A stretch of 64,000 bases of DNA from Spartobacteria bacterium LR76 (GTDB taxonomy: Bacteria > Verrucomicrobiota > Verrucomicrobiia > Chthoniobacterales > Terrimicrobiaceae), in assembly GCA_003054655.1 (NCBI GenBank), contig QAYZ01000016.1, positions 868,001 through 932,000 on the forward strand. The letters are read 5' to 3'. The position numbers were made by a program, and so were the translations under genes. The notes beneath the pieces were generated by a model. It was not told the DNA's origin. It searched no databases and saw only the letters and a program-made list of their open reading frames with translations. Position 1 is the stretch's first letter; each line of letters starts with the position of its first letter. This document shows positions 51,823-60,457 of this stretch, piece after piece.

Positions 51823-53733
51823 GTGAGCAGCGAGATCGAGACCCGGGAAGGCCTGGCTCCCATTCCGCTCCGGGACGGGCTTGTCCTCGGACGCGGCGCG
51901 GATGCTGATGCGTTATTACCTGATCCCGCCGTCTCGCGCAGGCATGCGCAACTTCGCTCCTCCCCGGAGGGCTGGATCATCGAGGATCTCGGCAGCCGCA
52001 GCGGATCATTCCTCAACGGCCGGGTCTTTCAACGAGAGCACCTCATCCTCGGCGACGTCCTGCGCATTGGCCCGTTTTTTCTCAAGTACGACGGCCATTT
52101 CCTGAGGGAAACTCTCGGCGCGACCGGCGCGCGACTCGAGGCTATCAGTCTCGGCAAGATCGCATCGGGCCACGCCATTCTCTCCGACGTGTCTCTGGTC
52201 GTGGAGCCGTGTCAGTTCGTCGGCGTCATCGGCCCCAGCGGTGCGGGAAAGAGCACACTCCTCGATGCGCTGTGCGGTTTGCGTCCAGCCACGTCGGGGT
52301 CTGTTCGCCTGGATCACGTCGATCTTTACAAGCACTACGAAAGCCTGCGCGAGGAACTTGGCTACGTGCCGCAGGACGATATCGTCCCGCTGGAACTCAC
52401 CGTCCGCGCTGCCTTATGGTACGGGGCGAAGCTGCGCCTGCCTGCCGGAACTCCCGGCGCGGAAATCTCCCGGCTGGTCGATCACACCATCGCCCAGATC
52501 GGTCTGGCGGAACGAGCCAATACACCGGTGGGAAAACTTTCCGGCGGCCAGCGCAAGCGCGTGAGTGTCGGAGCCGAGCTACTCTGCCGCCCTCGCCTCA
52601 TGTTTCTCGACGAGCCAACATCAGGCCTCGACCCCGCAGCGGAAACGCGGCTGATGCAGTCTCTCCGGGAACTTTCCACCAATGGCTGCACCATCGTCTG
52701 CACGACGCATGTGATGGGAAACGCCTATCTCTTCGACAAGCTCGCGGTGGTGAATGCCGGGCGGCTGGTCTTTTTCGGAGAACCCGCAGCGGCGCTCCGC
52801 CACTTTGGCGTCGAGCATCTGGAGAATCTTTACGAGCGTCTGGAGACTCTCGATCCCGCTGGCATTCCTCCTTCCCTGCCGCCGAGCGAGGAACCTGCCT
52901 CGGAACCGATGCTCGCGGCCCGCGCAAAACGACCGGCGGCGCTGCCCATCCTGCTCATGCGCCAATGGGCCATCCTGCGGTCGGATTGGAAAAACCTCCT
53001 GCTCGCGCTCGGCCAGCCGATTTTCATCGCGTTGCTGGTGACCTGGGTATCGAAGGAATCGCCGCTCGCCCTGTTCTTCGCCTATATCGCGACGCTGTGG
53101 TTCGGGTGCGGGAATGCCGCGCAGGAGATCGTGAAGGAGCTGCCCATGTTTCGCCGCGAGCGTCTCATCGGCCTGGGCCGCCATGAGTATCTGCTGGCAA
53201 AGTTCCTCTCCCTCGCCCGCATCACCATCATCCAAAGCCTGATGCTTTACGGGGTGATGCAAATCACGGCAGGCGGATTGAAAGGCTCGATCGGCTGGCA
53301 GGTTGCGGGACTCGTCCTCACGGCCACCGCCTCGGTCGGAATCGGCCTCGCCATTTCCGCGCTCTCCCGCAGTGTGCTTCAAGCGGTGATGCTCGTGCCG
53401 CTGGTCCTGATCCCGCAGATTCTTTTCTCCGGCTTCACTCCGTCAGCGGGCGACATGAAGGATGGGCCGTACCTCGTGTCCCGCGTGATGCCGAGTGCGG
53501 CGGTGCAATCGGTCATGGATGTCAGCCTGTTCTGGGATCAGAAAATCACAGGCTCGATGCGGGTGGATTATCCCTCGTCATTTTCCAATCTGAACCGCGA
53601 CCGCTCGCTGCGGAACGGACAAGTCTTTACCAACGCAGCCCCGGCCTGGCAGGGCCTTGGCACCCTCGCCCTCTGGGCGCTCGTCTCCTATTGGGCAGCG
53701 TGGTTCGCGCTGCGCGGCAAGGAACGCGGTTAG
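51823..53733 (+). CDS. FHA domain-ABCG-type ABC exporter fusion
   Basis: GTG 51823 starts a 636-residue protein. An FHA domain (about 18-95: VSRRHAQL, SRSGSFLNG) precedes an ABC ATPase domain with Walker A GPSGAGKST (137-145), signature KLSGGQRKR and Walker B LMFLDEPTSGLDP. An ABC-2-type membrane domain (about 390-630) with six hydrophobic segments follows. This is the layout of the ABCG half-transporter family with FHA added. FHA binds phosphothreonine, so export may be controlled by a Ser/Thr kinase. No kinase gene is adjacent. Confidence 0.93.
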   Translation: MSSEIETREGLAPIPLRDGLVLGRGADADALLPDPAVSRRHAQLRSSPEGWIIEDLGSRSGSFLNGRVFQREHLILGDVLRIGPFFLKYDGHFLRETLGATGARLEAISLGKIASGHAILSDVSLVVEPCQFVGVIGPSGAGKSTLLDALCGLRPATSGSVRLDHVDLYKHYESLREELGYVPQDDIVPLELTVRAALWYGAKLRLPAGTPGAEISRLVDHTIAQIGLAERANTPVGKLSGGQRKRVSVGAELLCRPRLMFLDEPTSGLDPAAETRLMQSLRELSTNGCTIVCTTHVMGNAYLFDKLAVVNAGRLVFFGEPAAALRHFGVEHLENLYERLETLDPAGIPPSLPPSEEPASEPMLAARAKRPAALPILLMRQWAILRSDWKNLLLALGQPIFIALLVTWVSKESPLALFFAYIATLWFGCGNAAQEIVKELPMFRRERLIGLGRHEYLLAKFLSLARITIIQSLMLYGVMQITAGGLKGSIGWQVAGLVLTATASVGIGLAISALSRSVLQAVMLVPLVLIPQILFSGFTPSAGDMKDGPYLVSRVMPSAAVQSVMDVSLFWDQKITGSMRVDYPSSFSNLNRDRSLRNGQVFTNAAPAWQGLGTLALWALVSYWAAWFALRGKERG

Positions 53734-53739
53734 CAAATG

Positions 53740-54915
53740 CTAAGGCCGGACGCCGAGGAGTTCCATCGCTTCGCCCACGAGGAAAAGGGAGCCCGTGATC
53801 AGCATGCGTCCACCGGATCGTCGGGCAGCGGCGATGCCCGCCGCGAGCGATTCCTTCACCTGCGACGGCACGCCCACATGGAAATTCACGGGAGCCTCGG
53901 CGCGCTGGCTGCGGGTCGGGACGAAATAAAACTCGCGGGAAATCTTGGCGATCGAGCCCAGCATCTGGGAGTAGTCCTTGTCGCTCAGGGCCCCGAAGAC
54001 CACAACCGCTTTCTCGTTTCCAAAGCGCTCGATCCAGTGCTGCACCAGACACGCCGCCGCCTGCGGATTATGCCCACCATCCAGCACGGTGCCATCGGCC
54101 AGCACCTGAAAGCGTCCGGGCCAGGTGGCGGATTTCAAACCCACCCGGATCTCGGCATCGGTAAGAGATATTCCCGCTGCGGCCAAAGTCCGCAGAGCCA
54201 GCGCGGCATTCAGCTTCTGGACTGATCCCGGGATACCGAGTTCGTACCCCTCCAGCGGATCATTCACAAACTCGATGGGCGCACTTTTTTCCCGAGCGGT
54301 AGCCCGGAGAACCTCTGCTGCCGGAGCCTGCTGGCGACCACTGACAACCGGGACGCCCGGCTTGATAATCCCCGCCTTTTCCCCCGCGATGGCCGCGAGC
54401 GTATCGCCCAGCCATTTCATGTGGTCAAAGTCCACAGGAGTAATCACCGAGACCAGCGGCGTGATCGCATTGGTCGAGTCGAGCCTGCCACCCATGCCTG
54501 TTTCCAAAATCACGATATGGCAGCCCTCGTCGGCGAAATGTCGAATACCGAGAGCCGTCACGATTTCAAAATACGTCGGCGAGTGCGGCCAGTCCGCCGT
54601 CTCGCGACGGATCAGGGTCAGGACATCGACCACCTTTGCATCAGGGATCATCACGCCGTTAACGCGAATGCGTTCGCCGAACTCCACGAGATGCGGCGAG
54701 GTGTAAAGCCCGGTCCGCAGCCCATGGGCGCGGCAAAGCGAATCCAGAAACGCGCAGACCGACCCCTTGCCATTCGTCCCGGCCACATGGAGGAACCGGA
54801 GGTCTTTCTCGGGATTACCGAGGAGCGCGAGCAAGGCCCGGGTGTTGTCCAACCCGAGCTTGATCCCAAACTGCTGCGTGGAATACAGCCACGCGAGCGC
54901 CTCGGCGGCGGTCAC
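53740..54915 (-). CDS. folC: Dihydrofolate synthase/folylpolyglutamate synthase
   Basis: The 391-residue protein has the Mur-ligase-type P-loop VAGTNGKGSV (44-53), TSPHLVEFGERIRVNG and ETGMGGRLDSTN, all typical of FolC. It adds glutamate to dihydropteroate or folates. Its ATG overlaps the accD stop by four bases, making accD-folC a coupled pair as in many bacteria. It ends six bases from the FHA-ABC gene, tail to tail. Confidence 0.96.
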   Translation of the reverse strand: MTAAEALAWLYSTQQFGIKLGLDNTRALLALLGNPEKDLRFLHVAGTNGKGSVCAFLDSLCRAHGLRTGLYTSPHLVEFGERIRVNGVMIPDAKVVDVLTLIRRETADWPHSPTYFEIVTALGIRHFADEGCHIVILETGMGGRLDSTNAITPLVSVITPVDFDHMKWLGDTLAAIAGEKAGIIKPGVPVVSGRQQAPAAEVLRATAREKSAPIEFVNDPLEGYELGIPGSVQKLNAALALRTLAAAGISLTDAEIRVGLKSATWPGRFQVLADGTVLDGGHNPQAAACLVQHWIERFGNEKAVVVFGALSDKDYSQMLGSIAKISREFYFVPTRSQRAEAPVNFHVGVPSQVKESLAAGIAAARRSGGRMLITGSLFLVGEAMELLGVRP

Positions 54916-55760
54916 TTGGTGGCCGGAGCGAGGTAGTCGAGAAGCTGGCTGATCACACCGCGCAGCTTCGTCCGAGAGGCCACGATGTCGATGAGGCCGT
55001 GCTTCTCGAGGAATTCCGCAGTCTGAAAGCCGGGAGGCAGGTCCTGATGCGTGGTCTCCTTGATCACGCGGGGACCGGCGAAGCCGATCATGCTCTTCGG
55101 CTCCGCGATGAGCACGTCGCCGAGCGAGGCATAGCTCGCCATCACACCGGCGGTGGTGGGATTGGTCAAAACGGTGAGGTACGGCAGACGAGCCTCGGCA
55201 TGGCGGGCGAGAGCGCCGCTGGTCTTGGCCATCTGCATGAGGCTGAGCATTCCCTCGTACATGCGAGCGCCACCCGAGGCGCAGACAATGACGACGCCCA
55301 TCTTCTTCTTCGTCGAAAGCTCGATGATACGGGTAATTTTCTCACCAACCACGGAACCCATGGTGGCGGCGAGGAAGCTGAAATCCATCACGGCGATGCC
55401 CACCGGCTTGCCATCGATCTTTCCGGTGCCCGTGATCACGGCATCGGTGAGTCCGGTTTTGTCCTGGTAGCTCTTGAGCCGATTCGTGTAGGTCGCCACG
55501 CCCTTGAACTCCAAGGTGTCCACCGACGTCATCTTGGCGTCCGTCTCTTCAAAGGTCCCCTCGTCGATCAGCGAAGCAATGCGCTCCTTCGATCCCATGG
55601 TGAAGTGATGTTCGCACTTTGGGCAGATGCGGAGATTCTCCTCAAGCGCGAGATTGTGGATCACCTCCGAGCAGCTCGGGCATTTGGTCCAGAGTCCCTC
55701 AGGCATCTCGCGGGTTTTGCTGACGATGTTCTTGAGAAAAGGCTTACGAAAAATGGGCAT
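54912..55760 (-). CDS. accD: Acetyl-CoA carboxylase carboxyltransferase subunit beta
   Basis: ATG at 55760 (MPIFRKPFLK) is chosen because the zinc ribbon follows directly; a longer open frame reads into comF. The 282-residue protein has the four-cysteine ribbon CPSC (C27, C30) and CPKC (C46, C49), then the carboxyltransferase fold with SGGARMYEGMLSLMQMAKT and VLTNPTTAGVMAS. It forms the CT complex with AccA. It is coupled to folC downstream. Confidence 0.96.
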   Translation of the reverse strand: MPIFRKPFLKNIVSKTREMPEGLWTKCPSCSEVIHNLALEENLRICPKCEHHFTMGSKERIASLIDEGTFEETDAKMTSVDTLEFKGVATYTNRLKSYQDKTGLTDAVITGTGKIDGKPVGIAVMDFSFLAATMGSVVGEKITRIIELSTKKKMGVVIVCASGGARMYEGMLSLMQMAKTSGALARHAEARLPYLTVLTNPTTAGVMASYASLGDVLIAEPKSMIGFAGPRVIKETTHQDLPPGFQTAEFLEKHGLIDIVASRTKLRGVISQLLDYLAPATK

Positions 55761-55782
55761 GGAATAGAGAAAGGGTACGAAA

Positions 55783-56508
55783 TTAGCCGCGGGCGAGAGT
55801 GAGAGCGCAGACAGAATAGGCCCCGCCTTCACGCAAGACACGGGCGCATTCATCGAGTGTGGAGCCTGTGGTGAACACATCGTCCACCAGAAGAAGCTTT
55901 TGACCTTGCACGGAGACATTCTGCCGTAGAGCGAAGGCATCCCGCAAGTTTTGCATGCGCATACGGCGATCGAAATGCGTCTGGGTGGTGGTGGAGCGAA
56001 TTCTACGCAAGGTGTTTACCACAGGAATGTTACATCGTTTTTTCAGCTCTCGGGCCAAAATTTCCGACTGATTGAATTCTCGTTCTCGCTCCCTTGTGGA
56101 GAAAAGCGGCACGGGAACGAGGCCGTCAAAAGTGCGGTCCCGGAGGCGTTCGTCGCTCAGTCCTTCGCTCAAAAGCCGCCCCAAAACCGGGGCCAGAGTG
56201 AGCTCGCGACCGTATTTCAGGCGATGGATCATTTCACGCAAGACGCCCCGGCTTTCCCAACAGGCCACGGCGTAATCGAAATGAAAATCGCGGTCGCCGC
56301 AGTTTGTGCAAACAAAGGAACCCAGCGTTCCGTGGAAGGGTCGTGAGCAAACCGGACACCTCGGCGGGGTGATTGGCTTCAGGTCGGCGAGACAGTCGGG
56401 ACACAGATCCTCTCCGCTCACCGCGCACAGGCACCCCGAGCAATGAGCCGGGAAAAAGAGATCCCGCAGGGTCTCAAGCCCGATCCGGCAAGCGTCGAGC
56501 ACTGGCAT
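55783..56508 (-). CDS. comF: ComF family phosphoribosyltransferase-like protein
   Basis: The 241-residue protein has an N-terminal double zinc-finger (CSGCLCAVSGEDLCPDC; CPVC...CTNCG) followed by a phosphoribosyltransferase-like fold with LVPVPLF, the ERxFNQSE segment and the PRPP loop LLVDDVFTTGST. ComF family members support natural transformation; ComEC is also in the window. It lies 22 bases upstream of accD, and its start overlaps the end of the CPBP gene by 35 bases. Confidence 0.92.
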   Translation of the reverse strand: MPVLDACRIGLETLRDLFFPAHCSGCLCAVSGEDLCPDCLADLKPITPPRCPVCSRPFHGTLGSFVCTNCGDRDFHFDYAVACWESRGVLREMIHRLKYGRELTLAPVLGRLLSEGLSDERLRDRTFDGLVPVPLFSTREREREFNQSEILARELKKRCNIPVVNTLRRIRSTTTQTHFDRRMRMQNLRDAFALRQNVSVQGQKLLLVDDVFTTGSTLDECARVLREGGAYSVCALTLARG

Positions 56509-57439
56509 GGCGAAGATACAACCAGACGAGCCCCCCGGTAATCAACAGGACAATGACGGGAGCCAGCCCCGTCGGCACCGCGCCGCTCACGAGATTCGGT
56601 CCCACCCAAGGGAGAAACTCCTCCGGGGGCTTGGCCCGGAATTTCCCAAACCACTGGATTCCCTGCTGACCGGTGATCCATCCGGCGTGAATGCCGATCG
56701 GGAGCCAGAGCGAGCGGGTCCAAAGGGCGGCAGTTCCCAGGATGAACCCGCCGATGAAGAGCGACAGAATGCCGAAACCGAGGACGTGGGGCGCGGGCAG
56801 GCCGTCGACCACGGCGGCCAGTTGCTGGAGGCCGCTATGCCACTCGACGTGCTCGGTCATGGCCTTGGCGGGTTTGGCAAAATGGATCACGGCAAACAGC
56901 GCCGAGACTCCGAGCAGGGCGGGAATGCGCCCAATGGCTCGCGCCGCCAGCCCAAGCAGCACGCCGCGAAAGAGAAACTCCTCGATGGTCGCCACCACCC
57001 CGGCGGTCATCAGAATGCGGAAGAGGTGACCGAGGCCGAGCTCCTTCTTCATCTTATAGACGTCGAAGAAAAAGTAGCTCACGCCGAGCAGGATCACCGG
57101 GATGAGCGCCACCGCGAGGCCAAACCCGAGGTCCTTCGCCCAGGAGGGGTTCTTTTCCAGGCCGAACTCCCGGACGTTCCGGATTCCCAGCCAGAACAGT
57201 AGCGGCACGATGAGCACCAGAGCCGACACCTGGGTGACTCGGCTGAAGTAGCGGTGAAATGGATGCTTCGCCAGCCCGGTCAGCACGCCGTGATCCGCCA
57301 GGGCCTGAATCCCCCAGTAAATCGGCGGCGCCAGGAGGACCCCCGCGAGGATGACAATGAGGAGATAGAGGAAGATTTTTCCGATGGCGGTCACGGATGG
57401 GAGAAAAAGTTGTGGAGGGCATCCTGTCAATCGTCCCAT
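56474..57439 (-). CDS. CPBP family intramembrane metalloprotease
   Basis: ATG at 57439 is preferred for its upstream GGAAAG; a GTG at 57460 is the alternative. The 321-residue protein has about eight hydrophobic segments and the CPBP/Abi motifs EEFLFRG, FAVIHFA and GIHAGW, where the glutamates and histidines bind metal. It is likely an Rce1-like protease or a related maturation factor. It diverges from bioA by only 14 bases between start codons. Confidence 0.9.
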   Translation of the reverse strand: MGRLTGCPPQLFLPSVTAIGKIFLYLLIVILAGVLLAPPIYWGIQALADHGVLTGLAKHPFHRYFSRVTQVSALVLIVPLLFWLGIRNVREFGLEKNPSWAKDLGFGLAVALIPVILLGVSYFFFDVYKMKKELGLGHLFRILMTAGVVATIEEFLFRGVLLGLAARAIGRIPALLGVSALFAVIHFAKPAKAMTEHVEWHSGLQQLAAVVDGLPAPHVLGFGILSLFIGGFILGTAALWTRSLWLPIGIHAGWITGQQGIQWFGKFRAKPPEEFLPWVGPNLVSGAVPTGLAPVIVLLITGGLVWLYLRHASARRLPDRA

Positions 57440-57453
57440 GATCCCGACTTTCC

Positions 57454-58749
57454 ATGACACCCGGTACCGAATCCCTCATCCGTCTCGATCGCCAGTATCT
57501 ATGGCATCCCTTTACCCAGATGAAAGGCTGGTGCGATCCTGCCTATGAGCCGCTGGTCCTCGTCGAGGGGGACGGCGCGATTCTCCGCGATTCCGAGGGC
57601 CGGGAGTATATCGACGGCAACTCCTCCATCTGGACCAACGTCCACGGGCACCGGCATCCCGCCATCACCGCCGCGATGAAGGCCCAGCTCGATAAGGTCG
57701 CCCACGTCTCCTTCCTCGGAACCACCAACGAACCCGCCATCCGGCTGGCCGAGAAGCTGGTCAATCTGCTGCCTGCGGGAGATTACTCCCGAGTCTTTTT
57801 TACCGACAATGGATCGACTGCTATCGAGGTGGCGGTGAAGATGACCTTGCAGTACTGGCAACTGATGGGACGACCGGAGAAGAACCGGTTCGTGGCGTTC
57901 GACAATGCCTATCACGGCGACACCGTAGGTGCCGCCAGCCTGGGGGGAGTAAGCGCATTTACGCAACGATTTGCCCCGGTGCACTTCGCCATCGAGCGGG
58001 TTGATTCCACAGATGCGCTTGCACGCCTGGAAGCGAACAAGATTGCGGCGATCATCATCGAACCCATGGTTCAAGGCGCCGCCGGGATTCGACTCTGGCC
58101 GGAGGGAACTCTACGCCGCCTGCGGGAGTGGTGTGATGCCAACGAAGTCCTCCTGATCCTCGATGAAGTCCTCACCGGATTTGGACGAACAGGGAAAATG
58201 TTTGCCTGTCAGCATGACGGCGTACGAGCAGATTTTCTCTGTCTGGCGAAGGGACTGACTGGCGGGTATATCCCCTTGGCAGCAACTCTCACAAACGAAG
58301 GCATCTATTCCGCATTCCTTGGTGAATATCAGGATCTTAAGACCTTTTTTTACGGACATAGTTTCTGTGGAAATCCTGTGGGTTGCGCCGCCGCTTTAGC
58401 CAGCCTGGAAGTCTTCGAAAGCGAGCGTACCCTCCTTCACCTCCAGAATAAAATCGGACATCTCACCAAGTTACTTTCGCGTGTACGCCACAACGCATAC
58501 GTTTTTGAAGCTCGTCAGTTGGGATTCATCTCAGGCATTGAAATCCGAAACCTGGACGGCACGCCGTTTGATTGGACTCAGCAGACCGGAGCAAGGGTTT
58601 GTCAGCGTGCACGCGAATATGGTCTGCTCACTCGCCCCGTCCTCGATACGCTAGTCTTCATGCCCCCGTACTGCATCACGACCGAGCAAATGGATGCAGC
58701 GTTCGTTGCGTTGGATCGCGCAATTACGGACGTCTGCACCAAAGGGTAA
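57454..58749 (+). CDS. bioA: Adenosylmethionine-8-amino-7-oxononanoate aminotransferase
   Basis: The 431-residue protein has the BioA-type start DRQYLWHPFTQMKGW, FTDNGSTAIEVAVKM, DEVLTGFGRTGKMF and the PLP lysine in CLAKGLTGG (K266). It makes 7,8-diaminononanoate for biotin synthesis. No other bio gene is in the window. The 3' third (from about 58200) is visibly more AT-rich than the rest, but the frame and motifs are intact. A terminator for the opposite strand lies in the 58-base gap after it. Confidence 0.95.
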   Translation: MTPGTESLIRLDRQYLWHPFTQMKGWCDPAYEPLVLVEGDGAILRDSEGREYIDGNSSIWTNVHGHRHPAITAAMKAQLDKVAHVSFLGTTNEPAIRLAEKLVNLLPAGDYSRVFFTDNGSTAIEVAVKMTLQYWQLMGRPEKNRFVAFDNAYHGDTVGAASLGGVSAFTQRFAPVHFAIERVDSTDALARLEANKIAAIIIEPMVQGAAGIRLWPEGTLRRLREWCDANEVLLILDEVLTGFGRTGKMFACQHDGVRADFLCLAKGLTGGYIPLAATLTNEGIYSAFLGEYQDLKTFFYGHSFCGNPVGCAAALASLEVFESERTLLHLQNKIGHLTKLLSRVRHNAYVFEARQLGFISGIEIRNLDGTPFDWTQQTGARVCQRAREYGLLTRPVLDTLVFMPPYCITTEQMDAAFVALDRAITDVCTKG

Positions 58750-58785
58750 ATCCCCTACCCCGGCCAGGAGGCCCAGGGCTTCTAC

Positions 58786-58818
58786 AAAAATGACCTCCCG
58801 CGAGACGCTAGGAGGTCA
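58786..58818 (-). terminator. Intrinsic terminator of the infC-HAD transcript
   Basis: An 8-bp perfect stem (58791-58798 with 58811-58818, 12-base loop) is followed on the minus strand by five T residues (58786-58790). It overlaps the stop codon of the HAD gene, so the gene ends inside the terminator. It lies between it and the convergent bioA gene. Confidence 0.85.
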
Positions 58819-59503
58819 GGACTTTGACGACAGCCGCAGTGTCCGACAGATCCGGAAAAAGGAAGTCAGGCTGGTGGGCCTCCAGCTCCTCGAGGGAATA
58901 ATTACCGGTAGCAATGGCCACTGTTTTGCCCCCGAACGCGCGGCCACACTCGATGTCGCGCGGAGTGTCTCCGATCACATAAACCTGCTCGGGAGGAAAC
59001 TCCTCCCCATGGCGCTCCAGGGCGCGGGCGCGGGCAAAATTGCCCAGTTGATTGCGATCGTGCGAGTCGTCGGAGAATGCGCCGAACTCAAAGTAATCCC
59101 ACACGCCGTAGTGGCTCAGCTTGATCTCCGCCCCGCGTGCAACGTTGCCGGTGAGGAGAGCGAGGACACAGCTTTCGTGCTTCTTGAGTTCCTCCAAAAG
59201 CTGGATGATGCCCGGCAGAAGGCGGCCTTTGTGCAGCGGCATCCGCTGCTTGAGATTGTGCAGGTACGCATCGAGGAGAGCCGTGATGTTCTCCGGCGTC
59301 ACGTCGAGATTCGACTTCTCGAGCATCTGACGCGAGATCAGGCCATCCGTGGCGCCCGCGAGATTGATCCCCTTCAGGTCCTCAGGGATGCCAAAGGCAT
59401 CCTGCATGGCGTTCTTGAGGGACTGCTCCCCTGCTCCCCCTGAGGTGATCAGGGTTCCATCGATGTCGAAGAGCAGGAGGCGACGTCTATTCGTCGTCGC
59501 CAT
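58808..59503 (-). CDS. HAD-superfamily phosphatase (phosphoglycolate phosphatase-like)
   Basis: The 231-residue protein has HAD motif I FDIDGTLITSG (11-21), the motif II threonine in ALLTGNVARG, the motif III lysine region and motif IV IGDTPRDIECG. A helical cap lies between motifs I and II. It is of the Gph/PGP-like type; the substrate is not known. Its ATG lies inside the 3' end of infC (17-base overlap), so it is translated with it. This gene takes the place where rpmI and rplT usually follow infC. Confidence 0.92.
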   Translation of the reverse strand: MATTNRRRLLLFDIDGTLITSGGAGEQSLKNAMQDAFGIPEDLKGINLAGATDGLISRQMLEKSNLDVTPENITALLDAYLHNLKQRMPLHKGRLLPGIIQLLEELKKHESCVLALLTGNVARGAEIKLSHYGVWDYFEFGAFSDDSHDRNQLGNFARARALERHGEEFPPEQVYVIGDTPRDIECGRAFGGKTVAIATGNYSLEELEAHQPDFLFPDLSDTAAVVKVLTS

Positions 59504-60083
59504 CCTCGGGATCGTCGGGCAGATTGTCGACGTCGACCTCGCCAGCCTTGCTGAACTTGCGTTTGCGCTTGGCTGCGGGCAGAGGCGAGAGCGTCATGCC
59601 GATGGCCTTGCCGACCAGTTTGGGCTCCATGTCGACATGGCCCATGGTGGCGAGGTCTTCCTTCACGCGCTTGACGACCTGCATGCCGAGCTCCTGGTGA
59701 GCCATCTCACGGCCGCGGAACTGAAGGTGAATCTTCACCTTGTTCCCCTTGTCGAGGAACTCCTCGGCGTGGCGGATCTTGGTCAGATAGTCGTGCTCGT
59801 CAATGTTCACCCGGAATTTGACTTCCTTCACCTTGCCGGCGGTGTGCCGCTTTTCCTTCTCCTGTTTGGCGAGATCGTAGCGGAACTTGCCAAAGTCGAC
59901 GATGCGACATACAGGCGGCTGGGCGTTCGGAGAAATCTCGATCAGGTCAAGACCCATGCTGCGCGCCTGGCGCAACGCTTCATCGAGGCGCATGACCCCG
60001 ATTTGCTCGTTGTTTACTCCGTTGATAACACGCACTTCGCGGGCGCGAATGCGTTCATTGACTCGAATATCTTTTAAGTTAAT
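59487..60083 (-). CDS. infC: Translation initiation factor IF-3 with AUU start codon
   Basis: The frame continues upstream of the first ATG-type codon to ATT at 60081-60083, which follows GGGAGG with a four-base spacer. The residues gained (NLKDIRVNERIRAREVRV) are the conserved IF-3 N-terminus, so the ATT start is the best reading. The 198-residue protein has INGVNNEQIG, VCRIVDFGKFRYD, VKFRVNIDEHDY and HLQFRGREM, the two IF-3 domains. AUU starts let IF-3 repress its own translation. A charged C-terminal tail (DVDNLPDDPEDGDDE) is extra. Confidence 0.95.
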   Translation of the reverse strand: MNLKDIRVNERIRAREVRVINGVNNEQIGVMRLDEALRQARSMGLDLIEISPNAQPPVCRIVDFGKFRYDLAKQEKEKRHTAGKVKEVKFRVNIDEHDYLTKIRHAEEFLDKGNKVKIHLQFRGREMAHQELGMQVVKRVKEDLATMGHVDMEPKLVGKAIGMTLSPLPAAKRKRKFSKAGEVDVDNLPDDPEDGDDE

Positions 60084-60094
60084 GGGACCTCCCG
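60081..60094 (-). promoter_or_regulatory. infC ribosome binding site and AUU start codon
   Basis: On the minus strand GGGAGG (60088-60093) lies four bases before ATT (60081-60083). In E. coli infC also uses AUU, which IF-3 itself discriminates against, giving autoregulation. The presence of the same rare codon with a strong binding site suggests the same control here. Confidence 0.85.
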
Positions 60095-60457
60095 GTTGTT
60101 GGACGTTGCATGCGAAGAAGACAGTACATTCTCACTCTGAGAACCTACGCGAGGAACATTGAAGGCGAAATAAGACGGCTCATGCGCGGCATGAACTAGT
60201 TTTCGCAGGTAAAATATTGCATCTTCAATCGTTCGAAATCTGCGCCGTCCGGTAGACGACTACCCGCAGCTTTTAGTGAACTTACGGGATGGCGCAAGAG
60301 GAAAATTTCAACAATTTGCCTCGCTATGGTCGATTGAAACCGAGGAATCCCCTCGGGCACTGCATTTCGCAGCCTGTGGAAGCCTGAAAGAACCGAATCA
60401 AGCAGCCGGAACCCGAGGGCTCCGGCCGCATTTTGAGATCGAGATTTTCCCGGCAAA
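60084..60457 (-). promoter_or_regulatory. 374-base thrS-infC intergenic region
   Basis: The longest gene-free stretch of the window lies between thrS and infC. I see no tRNA, small ORF with a good start, or strong terminator. It is more AT-rich than the flanks. A small hairpin (60129-60143, 6-bp arms, three-base loop) lies in the infC leader, about 50 bases before its ribosome binding site. The infC promoter and any leader-based control probably reside here. Confidence 0.4.

Noticed and set aside
57454-58749. AT-rich 3' end of bioA as a sign of transferred or chimeric DNA
   Set aside because: The shift is gradual, the frame and all motifs are intact, and no boundary repeats are visible.
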